Positions 55,397-63,269 of a stretch of 64,000 nt of DNA are shown here, one piece after another. Under the pieces are notes generated by a model. That model made no database searches. It was not told the DNA's origin and saw only the letters and a list, made by a program, of their open reading frames with translations. This DNA is from Jatrophihabitans telluris (GTDB lineage Bacteria; Actinomycetota; Actinomycetes; Mycobacteriales; Jatrophihabitantaceae), in the NCBI RefSeq assembly GCF_023516435.1, contig NZ_CP097332.1:558001-622000 (forward strand), given 5' to 3'. Each line of letters starts with the position of its first letter. Position 1 is the first letter of the stretch. Made by a program: the position numbers and the translations under genes.

Positions 55397-56404
55397 TCAG
55401 CTGATGCCGAGCAGCTTGGCGGCCGTCTCGCCTCTCACCTGGTTACGTTCCGCGTCGGTCAGCCCCATCACGGAACCGAGCTGGCCAAGTGGATCGTAGT
55501 GACCCATGTCGAAGGGATAGTCGGTGCCCAGAACCACGTGGTCGGCCCCCATCCGATCGATCAGGAAACGCAGATGTGGCGCGTCGTACACAAGGCCATC
55601 GACGTAGACCTGCGAAAGGTAGCTGCTCGGCGTCCTTGAGATGAGGTGGCGACTCTCAGGCCGCTCGGCGTAGGCGTGGTCCATGCGGGGCGAGTAAAAC
55701 GGCAAATATCCTCCGCCGTGTACGAAACACAGCTTCAGGTTCGGCAGTTCTTCGAGCACTCCGCCGAGGATTATTCGGGTGAGCGCGACGGTGGAATCGA
55801 GCGGGTTCCCTATCACGTTGCTCAGATAGTATTCTGTCAGCCGATCGCCCTGGCTGAAACCGTGCGGGTGAAGCAGTATCACGACATCAAGTTCAGAGGC
55901 CTTGGCAAAGAACGGCCTAAACCTACGATCATCGAGATCCAGCCCGTTGACGTTGGTGCAGATCTCCGCACCGCGGAACCCGAGACTTCTTACGGCATAC
56001 TCCAGTTCAGCTATTGCACCGGCGACGTCCTGCAGCGGAACTGTCGCAAGCCCCACGAATCGGTGAGGGTGTGCGGTGGTTATCTCGGCCAGGTGTTCGT
56101 TCTGCATACGTGCCAGGCGGCGGCCTAGCTCGGGGTCGGCCCAGTAGTAGAACTGCGGAGGGGCCACCGAAAGTGCCTGGATATCGATTCCCATCGCGTC
56201 CATGTCGTCGAGGCGGAGCGCAGGGTCGACGAGCCTTGGACGAATATCGTTGAAGTGGGCCCTGTTGTAATCGACAGTCTCGGGCCCGCCAAAATGCGTG
56301 AAAGGGTCCATCCTTGTCGAGAACAGGCCCGCTACCAACGGCTCGCATGCTGGTGTCCCGACATGTGCGTGCATGTCGATAGTCGGGCCGGTGGAGTGGT
56401 TCAT
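55397..56404 (-). CDS. ACMSD-type amidohydrolase/decarboxylase
   Basis: 335 residues, amidohydrolase-2 family TIM barrel: metal motif DMHAHVG (HxH, 11-15), ILLHPHGF (His), LCFVHGGGYLPFYSPRMDHAY (His) and VVLGTDYPFDMG (Asp). Relatives include aminocarboxymuconate semialdehyde, gamma-resorcylate and 6-methylsalicylate decarboxylases, non-oxidative decarboxylases of ring acids. Opposite strand to the liv operon, same strand as the flavin reductase-FCD gene. ATG 56404 with a GAGAGG-like site just upstream on the minus strand. Confidence 0.85.
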   Translation of the reverse strand: MNHSTGPTIDMHAHVGTPACEPLVAGLFSTRMDPFTHFGGPETVDYNRAHFNDIRPRLVDPALRLDDMDAMGIDIQALSVAPPQFYYWADPELGRRLARMQNEHLAEITTAHPHRFVGLATVPLQDVAGAIAELEYAVRSLGFRGAEICTNVNGLDLDDRRFRPFFAKASELDVVILLHPHGFSQGDRLTEYYLSNVIGNPLDSTVALTRIILGGVLEELPNLKLCFVHGGGYLPFYSPRMDHAYAERPESRHLISRTPSSYLSQVYVDGLVYDAPHLRFLIDRMGADHVVLGTDYPFDMGHYDPLGQLGSVMGLTDAERNQVRGETAAKLLGIS

Positions 56405-56536
56405 TCTAGAGAGGTTCCGTTCTGGACTGGATGGACCTATCGATACGGGGAAACCGGTGCGCCTTAACGGCGCTCGCGCAATAATCGTAGACAGCTCGAT
56501 GCAATTGCTGCGTGATTCTCGCCTGCTTGGTTCAGG

Positions 56537-57700
56537 TTACAGGAGGCCACCCGTCTGAGACAGGATTTTGTGGGCACGGACTTTGGCGAGCTCTCGATAT
56601 TCTATCGCTGCTGACTCCGCGCTTGTGGCGTCTCGCGCTTCGATTGCGTCCAGCAGGCGCCGTTGCGCATCGAGGAACTGTTGGGAGGACTCTCGAGTCG
56701 AGCCGAAGCTGCGGGTCATCACGGATTTGATGGCGAGTTGGCGGAACGCGACGTTCAGTGAGGAATTCCGCGCGAGCATGACGATCTGCTTGTGAAATCC
56801 ATAGTTCGCCTCCAAGTACTTGTCGAAGTCAACGAACCGGTCGTTTGTCAACTGCCGGCACATCGCGTCGAAGCTGCGTCGGAGCTGAGCCAGATCGTCG
56901 TCGGTCACTAGCTGCAGCGAGGTGTTGATGACGCCGACTTCGATGGCGCAGCGAGCGTCGAAGGTTTCATCGACCAAGCGGGAATCGAGCGGAACCACCA
57001 CGTAACCACGGTCAGGATCGCGACGGACCAGACCCTCCGAGGACAATCGCGTCAGTGCGTAGAAAGCGGCGGACTCGTCGGCGTTCAGATCGAAGGACAA
57101 CTGACCGGCATCGATCACGCTGTCGGCGAAGTAGCGTCGGTCTATGACCCACTGGCGCGCTCGCTGATACACCTCGTCGTCCCGCGCGAACTCGAATCGG
57201 CCGAAGCCTCCTCGGTAGTAGGTCAGGGGGTGACCGTCCTCTGCCTTGGCGCGCGCAACACGGCCCAGGAAGATCGTGTGGGTGCCGCCTGTGACCTCCT
57301 CGACCACCCGGCATTCGATATGCGCCAGCGCGCCGACCAGCAGCGGTGCGCCGGTGACGCCCTGGACCGTTTCCACGCCGCGGAACTTGTTCTCGCTGGG
57401 AGTGGCGAACTGCGCTGCGAGCGACGCGTGGCCCTGACCGAGAACGTTGACGACGTACACGCCGGCCCGGGATACCGCCTTCGAGGTGGGGGCGAGGTTG
57501 TGCAAGCAGATCAGCATCATCGGCGGATCCGTCGACAGTGAGGTGACAGAGCTCGCCGTGATTCCGTGCTTGACGTTGTCGCCGGTGATGGTGGTGATCA
57601 CGCTGACGCCCGAAGCCAGGTGGCTCACGACGTGTCTGAAGTCAGCGGGGTCGACCTCGGGTATGCGCTCGTCCGGGCCGGTTTTCATCGTGATGCACAT
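56537..57700 (-). CDS. flavin reductase-like domain fused to a GntR/FCD regulatory domain
   Basis: 387 residues in two parts. Residues about 15-165 are a flavin-reductase split barrel (FRHVVSHLASGVSVITTITGDNVKHGITASSVTSLSTDPPMMLICLHN...HIECRVVEEVTGGTHTIFLGRVARA). Residues about 180-387 look like GntR: a winged-helix remnant (AAFYALTRLSSEGLVRRDPDRGYVVVPL) and an FCD helix bundle (FDARCAIEVGVINTSLQ...YGFHKQIVMLARNSSLNVAFRQLAIKS). Likely provides FMNH2 to the LLM monooxygenase encoded divergently and may sense the substrate. Start ATG 57700 or 57688. An inverted repeat covers the start codon. Confidence 0.85.
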   Translation of the reverse strand: MCITMKTGPDERIPEVDPADFRHVVSHLASGVSVITTITGDNVKHGITASSVTSLSTDPPMMLICLHNLAPTSKAVSRAGVYVVNVLGQGHASLAAQFATPSENKFRGVETVQGVTGAPLLVGALAHIECRVVEEVTGGTHTIFLGRVARAKAEDGHPLTYYRGGFGRFEFARDDEVYQRARQWVIDRRYFADSVIDAGQLSFDLNADESAAFYALTRLSSEGLVRRDPDRGYVVVPLDSRLVDETFDARCAIEVGVINTSLQLVTDDDLAQLRRSFDAMCRQLTNDRFVDFDKYLEANYGFHKQIVMLARNSSLNVAFRQLAIKSVMTRSFGSTRESSQQFLDAQRRLLDAIEARDATSAESAAIEYRELAKVRAHKILSQTGGLL

Positions 57701-57710
57701 CCTCGGATGT
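57697..57710. promoter_or_regulatory. inverted repeat ACATCC-TC-GGATGT over the reductase-FCD start
   Basis: Perfect 6-bp arms overlapping the start codon in the divergent region with the LLM gene. Candidate autoregulatory site. Confidence 0.4.
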
Positions 57711-57945
57711 CGGCGAAGGCTGGCACCCCAAGTGAAACCCGCCGGGTGCTGTCACTGCGATGACGAGAGCGGGCAATCGGTGAGTCCCCATTGACGGGGT
57801 CCGTCAGGTTCAGCCTGGGGGACTGCAGTGGCTGACGGTTTACGTCATCGGGACAGGTGCAGTTTCACGAGCAGCACCAGTGCGTCTGTGTCCCGGTTCC
57901 TATTGAGTCGAGGTAAGGGACGGCAGTTCCAGCAAGGAGCGGGCA

Positions 57946-59181
57946 ATGAGGCTTGGGTACTTTTCGATGCCGATGCATCCACTTGGCCGGAGCTGGACCG
58001 AAACCCTGCGGGAGGATCGAGAGGCCGTCATCCTGGCCGATTCGCTCGGCTTCTACGACGCGTTCATCGGTGAACACCTAACCGACCAGCACGAGAACAT
58101 CACCAGCAGCCTGCTGTTCCTGGCGACGTTGATTCCCGAAACCGAGCGGATCAAGCTTGGTACCGGCACCACGAACCTGTCCCACCTGCACCCGGTGTTG
58201 GTCGCCGCCCACGCGGCGATGTTCGACCACCTCGCCAACGGACGCTTCATCCTCGGCGTGAGCCCTGGTGCGCTGGCGTCTGACGCCGAGGTGCTCGGCA
58301 TTCTCGGCGAGGATCGCAACGCCATGTTCGCCGAAGCGATCGACATCATCACCGGCATCTGGAATTCCGAGCCACCCTATGATCTCGGCGCCGGCGGCCG
58401 TTGGAAGGTCACCTCGGAGACCACCCTTGATCTAGAACTCGGTGTCGGCGTGCTGCCCACGACCCTGCAGTCGCCGCGCCCGGAGATCGTGGGCACCGTT
58501 GTCGCTCCGTTTTCCAAGGGCGTGGTCGCGATGGGTGCGCGCGACTTCCATCCACTCTCGGCGAACTTCCTGTTGCCACAATGGGTCGCAACGCACTGGC
58601 CGAACTACGTGCAGGGAAAGGAGACGGTTCAGGAGCAGGCCTCGGTCGAGGACTGGCGGATCGCGCGGACAATCTTCGTCGCCGAGGACGAAGCGACCGC
58701 GGTTGCGTACGCACGCGACCGGGAAGACAGCCCCTATCGCTTCTATTACAGGCAGATGCTGACCAAGATGAAGAAGATGGGCCGGCTCGACCTGTTCAAG
58801 CAGACCCGGGACCAGCCGGACGGCGATATCACCCTGGATTATGTGTTGGATCGTCTGGTTCTGTGTGGCACCCCGGACTCGGTCGCCGAGCAGTTGCTGT
58901 CCTTCCGGGAGGTGACCGGACCGTTCGGCGAGATCGTTTACGCCGGGCTGGACTGGGTGAACCCGCAACTGGCGGTGCGCTCGATGGAATTGATGGCTCT
59001 GGAGGTGATGCCTCGGATCGAAACAGCCACCTCGAACGACTCGTCACGTGGGGCACTCAACGGCGAGCTCCCGCCGATGTCGTCGGAGGCCCGGCCACCC
59101 GAGTTGGGGCGAACGCAGGCCGGTGCCGTGCCTTCGGACAGTGCCCTCAGGCAGCCAGAAGCGTCCCACCGGACGGGTTGA
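57946..59181 (+). CDS. LLM-class flavin-dependent monooxygenase
   Basis: 411 residues, bacterial-luciferase-like TIM barrel: MRLGYFSMPMHPLGRSWTETLREDREAVILADSLGFYDAFIGEHL, TGTTNLSHLHPVLVAAHAAMFDHLANGRFILGVSPGALASDAEVLGI and GTPDSVAEQLLSFREVTGPFGEIVYAGLDW. Uses reduced FMN and oxygen. A 35-residue polar C-terminal extension is unusual. AAGGAG precedes ATG 57946. The flavin reductase fusion transcribed away from it is the obvious FMNH2 source. Confidence 0.88.
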   Translation: MRLGYFSMPMHPLGRSWTETLREDREAVILADSLGFYDAFIGEHLTDQHENITSSLLFLATLIPETERIKLGTGTTNLSHLHPVLVAAHAAMFDHLANGRFILGVSPGALASDAEVLGILGEDRNAMFAEAIDIITGIWNSEPPYDLGAGGRWKVTSETTLDLELGVGVLPTTLQSPRPEIVGTVVAPFSKGVVAMGARDFHPLSANFLLPQWVATHWPNYVQGKETVQEQASVEDWRIARTIFVAEDEATAVAYARDREDSPYRFYYRQMLTKMKKMGRLDLFKQTRDQPDGDITLDYVLDRLVLCGTPDSVAEQLLSFREVTGPFGEIVYAGLDWVNPQLAVRSMELMALEVMPRIETATSNDSSRGALNGELPPMSSEARPPELGRTQAGAVPSDSALRQPEASHRTG

Positions 59182-59183
59182 GT

Positions 59184-59957
59184 ATGTCCATCGCCGTGTT
59201 CCGGCACGCAGGAGCGGGCGCGTTTCGGCCGCTGGTGCTGCTGCACCCGCTTGGCGTCGACCACACATTCTGGGCGGCGCTGGTGGACGACATCGCCGAT
59301 CGGGACGTCGTGACCCTCGACCTGCCTGGCCACGGAGTGTCCCCTACGCCGGCGAGCGCGGTGTCGCTGGACGTGCTGGCCCGGTCGGTAGGAAGTGCCT
59401 TGCGATCCGCCGGACTGATCGAGGTCGATCTCGTCGGGGTTTCACTCGGGGGGTTGATCGCGCAGCACCTGTCCGCGCAGGACGATATCGTCGTGGCACA
59501 CCTCGTGCTCGTGGACACGGTCATCAGCTACCCGAGCGTCGTTCGGAAGCAATGGCGCAGCCGAGCCTTGACCGCTCGCACCGATGGCATGCGCTCGTTG
59601 GTGGACCCAACCATGCAGACCTGGTTCAGCGCCGGCTACCTGGCCGATCCCGACGCTCGTCTCAGCCAGCTGATCGAAGTGTTCAGCACGGGGGACCCTG
59701 AGGGCTACGCGCTCAACTGCTGTGCACTGGCCGAGGCGAATACCGTTGGCCTGCTAGCGACCCTCGACGTGCCCACCCTGGTGGCGTGTGGCGTGGACGA
59801 CCTTGCTCATTTCCGCGAGGAAGCCGAACGGCTCGCCCGCGCGGTGGCGTACGCACAGCTGGTCTGGCTGCCCGGGCGGCACGCCGCCGCCTTCGAGAGC
59901 GCGACGGAGTTTGCCTCGGTACTGAAGGAGTTTCTCATGAAGGAGGCCGCTGCGTGA
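59184..59957 (+). CDS. alpha/beta hydrolase (enol-lactonase-like)
   Basis: 257 residues: oxyanion HPLGVDHTFW, DLPGHGVSPTP, nucleophile elbow GVSLGGLIAQ (Ser about 95), acid Asp in ACGVDDLAHF and His in PGRHAAAFE. Resembles 3-oxoadipate enol-lactonase PcaD and related C-C or lactone hydrolases. It starts 2 bp after the LLM gene and overlaps the next gene by four bases. A lactone produced by a Baeyer-Villiger-type LLM oxidation would be a natural substrate, but this is inference. Confidence 0.86.
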   Translation: MSIAVFRHAGAGAFRPLVLLHPLGVDHTFWAALVDDIADRDVVTLDLPGHGVSPTPASAVSLDVLARSVGSALRSAGLIEVDLVGVSLGGLIAQHLSAQDDIVVAHLVLVDTVISYPSVVRKQWRSRALTARTDGMRSLVDPTMQTWFSAGYLADPDARLSQLIEVFSTGDPEGYALNCCALAEANTVGLLATLDVPTLVACGVDDLAHFREEAERLARAVAYAQLVWLPGRHAAAFESATEFASVLKEFLMKEAAA

Positions 59958-60865
59958 TTGCCTCAGTCGGCTTCATCGGTTTGGGCGTGATGGGCTCGGC
60001 CATGTCCGGCAACCTGCTTGATGCCGGCATCGATGTGATCGGCTTCGATCTGGATGAGTCCTGCCGAGATCGATTCGTCGCGCGCGGTGGTCGGCTGGCG
60101 GCATCGCCGGCCGAGATCGCTTCAACCGTAAGCGTGGTGTTGACCTCATTGCCGTCAGAGCAGGCGCTGGATTCGGTGCTCTCGGCCGACGAGGGCCTGT
60201 TGGCCGGGGCTCGCGCAGACCTGATCATTCTGGAAACGAGCACTCTCTCCGCGTCCCGCAAGCTGGCCGCCCAAGTCGAAGCTGCAGCGGCCGGAGTCGT
60301 TCTGTTGGACTGTCCGATGAGTGGCACTGGTCAGCAGGCAGTCACCGGCGACCTGGTGGCCTACCTCAGCGGAGACGATGACAGCGCCAAACGCACGGCG
60401 TTGACGGTGCTGGCGTACTTCACCCGCAGCCAGTACGACCTCGGCTCCGGCGCGAACGGAACCCGGGTCAAGCTAGTGGCCAATCATCTGGTTGCGGTGC
60501 ACAACGCGGCGGCCGCGGAGGCGCTGCTACTGGCCGAGCGGGCCGGCCTCGACCTGCAACAGGTGATCACCGCGGTCGGTGACGGGGCGGGCAGTTCGCG
60601 GATGTTCCAGGTACGTGGGCCGATGATGGCCAGCGGCCGGTTCATGCCGGCGGCCATGCGGGTCGACACCTTCAGCAAAGACCTGGCGCTCATCGCCGAA
60701 CTTGCCGCCGAGGTGGCCGCACCGACCCCCCTGCTCGAGTCCGCCGCAGAGCTCTACCGGATGGCTGCCGAGCAGGGTCGCGGCGGCGAGGACACCGCCT
60801 GCGTCTATGCGGTACTGGACCGCGTCGCTCCGCACACCAGCCCGACGCGGCCACCAAGGCCGTGA
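59954..60865 (+). CDS. 3-hydroxyisobutyrate dehydrogenase-like oxidoreductase (copy 2)
   Basis: 303 residues: VGFIGLGVMGSAMSGNLL, LDCPMSGTGQQAVTGDLVAYLSG, ANGTRVKLVANHLVAVHNAAAAEALLLAERAG with catalytic Lys, FSKDLALIAEL. Closely similar in layout to copy 1 (53544), including RSQYxLG and GDGAGSSRMFQVRGP / [15 protein letters not shown], so the two are paralogues of one subfamily. GTG 59954 overlaps the hydrolase stop; AAGGAGG seven bases upstream. Confidence 0.87.
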   Translation: MIASVGFIGLGVMGSAMSGNLLDAGIDVIGFDLDESCRDRFVARGGRLAASPAEIASTVSVVLTSLPSEQALDSVLSADEGLLAGARADLIILETSTLSASRKLAAQVEAAAAGVVLLDCPMSGTGQQAVTGDLVAYLSGDDDSAKRTALTVLAYFTRSQYDLGSGANGTRVKLVANHLVAVHNAAAAEALLLAERAGLDLQQVITAVGDGAGSSRMFQVRGPMMASGRFMPAAMRVDTFSKDLALIAELAAEVAAPTPLLESAAELYRMAAEQGRGGEDTACVYAVLDRVAPHTSPTRPPRP

Positions 60866-60896
60866 ACTCTCGGCAATAGATCTGTCGAGCGCGGCG

Positions 60897-62201
60897 TCAG
60901 GGCAGATCGATCAACTTCGCCAGGCGCAACGCGACCAGGATCTCGGTCCGCCGGTCCCGCAACGATGAGCCGATCAGTTCCTCGGCACGCTGCAGGCGGT
61001 TGCGGACCGTGTGCTCGTGCAGCTTCAGGTGCTCGGCGGCGGCGACGTGGCTACCGAGCCTGAAGGATGCCTCCAGCGTTGCTCGCAACCGAGCGGCCTC
61101 GACCGTGTTCGCCGTCAGCGGGCCCAGCACGTCAGTCAAGAACTCCGACGCCAGCTGGGGATTCTGCAACAGCAGGATGTCCAGACGTACCTCGTCGTAC
61201 TCCAGGACAGGGTAGACATCGTCTTGGGCCAGTGCGGTGCGTACCCGCTCAACCTGACGGCTCTGTTCGTACGCCTTCCGGAAGCCAGGGATGCCCCGGT
61301 GGGGATCACTGAGTGAGGCCACGATCCCCAATGCCTCCAGAGTCTCGCGCAGGATCGCGCGGCGCGTGCTGTTCCAGCCGGCTACCGAACCCAGACAGAT
61401 CACCGAGCCGACCAGGCCCTCGGACCAGACCAGTGACGCCTGCGGACGGACGGCGCCCCGAAGCCCGACCACCAGTTGGGTGGCAGTCGCCTCCGGCGTG
61501 GCCGGTAGCAGCACCGTCACGTGCCAGGATTCGAAGGAATAGTCGATCGTAAGAATGTCTGAGGGTGACAGGGCTTCCTCGGTGCCATCGAGGAGCTCGC
61601 GGATCAGGCGCTGTCGAATGTGCGCCCGTGACCGGTTGAACGCATCCTCGGCGCGGGCGAAGCTGCCGACTACGTAGGACACAACCCGGTCCGAATAGGC
61701 CTGCACGATGCAGGTGAGTGATGAGAGGGCGGCCAGCGCCTCCTCCCGCGGTACGTCAGCGCGGGCCACCTCTTCGCTGAGCAGCCGTGCCCACTCCTCC
61801 CACTGCGTGAAGAAGCTGATCCGGTACGAACGTTGCAGCGCGGTCTGCGGAATACGCAACTCGGCCTGCAGCGCGGCGAAGGCCAGCCGACGTTCCAGGG
61901 GGACCCGCGCCAGCGCGAGCCGACCGCACAGCACGTCTCGCAGCGCCTGGGTGTTCTCGTGCACGCTGGTCGACAGGGATTCGACGAACGTCTCGTCCTG
62001 ACGGCAGGCGGGGAACGCGACGCGCAGGCAGTGCTCGACGACCTTGGCTCGCAGGTCGGTCAGGTCAGCGCGGGCAACGACGGAGACCGCCCAGGGCGGC
62101 AGCGCCAGTTCGTAAAGGTTGTCGTACCCGAGCGCCTCCGCGTTCGAATCACCGGTCAACAATCTGGAAACCTCATATTCAGCGGACGATCGCTGGGCCA
62201 T
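60897..62201 (-). CDS. PucR/CdaR-type transcriptional regulator
   Basis: 434 residues: a helical N-terminal region (RsbRD-like) and GGDEF-like middle domain (SWHVTVLLPATPEATATQL...VCLGSVAGWN), with C-terminal PucR HTH LRATLEASFRLGSHVAAAEHLKLHEHTVRNRLQRAEELIG. Start ATG 62201, or TTG 62210, which overlaps the asparaginase stop. Encoded behind the asparaginase on the same strand; likely activates this cluster in response to a catabolic intermediate. Convergent with HIBADH copy 2. Confidence 0.86.
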   Translation of the reverse strand: MAQRSSAEYEVSRLLTGDSNAEALGYDNLYELALPPWAVSVVARADLTDLRAKVVEHCLRVAFPACRQDETFVESLSTSVHENTQALRDVLCGRLALARVPLERRLAFAALQAELRIPQTALQRSYRISFFTQWEEWARLLSEEVARADVPREEALAALSSLTCIVQAYSDRVVSYVVGSFARAEDAFNRSRAHIRQRLIRELLDGTEEALSPSDILTIDYSFESWHVTVLLPATPEATATQLVVGLRGAVRPQASLVWSEGLVGSVICLGSVAGWNSTRRAILRETLEALGIVASLSDPHRGIPGFRKAYEQSRQVERVRTALAQDDVYPVLEYDEVRLDILLLQNPQLASEFLTDVLGPLTANTVEAARLRATLEASFRLGSHVAAAEHLKLHEHTVRNRLQRAEELIGSSLRDRRTEILVALRLAKLIDLP

Positions 62202-62206
62202 GATGC

Positions 62207-63211
62207 TCAACCCACCTCAGACCGTTGATCGAACAGCGACCGGATCTCTGCCTCCGCCATCGAGTTGGCGATAGCAGCCCAAAGCAGTACGCGCGCTTTC
62301 CTCGGATCCAGCCACCCCGCGCTGATCACCCCACGGCGGTGCAGGTCGACCTCGGACCCCGCGAAGGCGTAGGTATGTCGGAGGACGGGTCCCGAGCCTG
62401 CGCGGCTTGCGAGAACGACCGGGACCATGTCGACCGCAGCGGAGATCCGGTCCAATGCGTCGACTGGTACGTGACCCGCGCCGAAGCCGGCGATGACAAG
62501 ACCGTCAGCACCGTGACTCACCGCGCTGCTGATAAGACGACCCGAGTTCCCGAGTGTCATCTCGATCAGTTCGATCTGAACACTCGTCACGACTGGGACC
62601 TGGAGCGGTGGGGTTCTGCTCCGTCGACCGGCGAGGACGAGGTGGTTTTCCGCAATGCGCCCGAGCGGTCCGAAGGGATGTGACGTAAAGGCGTGCGCGG
62701 CGATGCTGTCCACCTTGCGGACTCGCGAGGCCGCGTGTACCTCGTCGTTCATCACCACGGTGACGCCCTGATCTCGGACGAGTGGGCTGGCCGCTACTAC
62801 GATCGAGGCCAGCAGATTGGCGGGCCCGTCGGAGCCGGGGTGGCTCGGCCCACGCATAGCTCCCGTAACGACCAGCGGTTCCGAACGATCCCAGAGCAGG
62901 TCGAGAAGATAGGCGACCTCCTCGATCGTGTCGGTGCCTTGTAGCAGAACCACGCCGTCAGCACCGTCGGCTACTTCGGCACGCGCCCACGTCAGCGCGT
63001 TGAGCACGGTCTCGAAGCTGAGCGATGCCCCGGCGGACCGGCCCAAGGTCGTGGCCCGAAGGTCTGCGACAGCCGTCGCGGTCGGCACCGCTGCCACCAG
63101 GTCTTCCGCGCCCAGGCTCGGGATCAAGCCGGGTGAGCCGCGCTCCCGTTCCATCGTGACAGTTCCGCCGAGAGAGCCGACCGCTACCAACGGCAAGGAC
63201 GAATTCGTCAT
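62207..63211 (-). CDS. asparaginase family protein
   Basis: 334 residues of the type I/II L-asparaginase fold: nucleophile loop VAVGSLGGTVTM, QGTDTIEEVAYLLDLL (Thr-Asp pair), VVTGAMRGPSHPGSDGPANL, then the C-terminal domain (GADGLVIAGFGAGHVPVDAL). Hydrolyses a side-chain amide. In this setting the substrate may be an amide intermediate rather than asparagine. ATG 63211 begins the conserved sequence; the longer frame overlaps the hydratase gene. Confidence 0.85.
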   Translation of the reverse strand: MTNSSLPLVAVGSLGGTVTMERERGSPGLIPSLGAEDLVAAVPTATAVADLRATTLGRSAGASLSFETVLNALTWARAEVADGADGVVLLQGTDTIEEVAYLLDLLWDRSEPLVVTGAMRGPSHPGSDGPANLLASIVVAASPLVRDQGVTVVMNDEVHAASRVRKVDSIAAHAFTSHPFGPLGRIAENHLVLAGRRSRTPPLQVPVVTSVQIELIEMTLGNSGRLISSAVSHGADGLVIAGFGAGHVPVDALDRISAAVDMVPVVLASRAGSGPVLRHTYAFAGSEVDLHRRGVISAGWLDPRKARVLLWAAIANSMAEAEIRSLFDQRSEVG

Positions 63212-63269
63212 TGCTTCTGAGGGCCTGTGTGGTAGATCCGTTCGCGGGACGTCCAGGACATCGGTTGTC

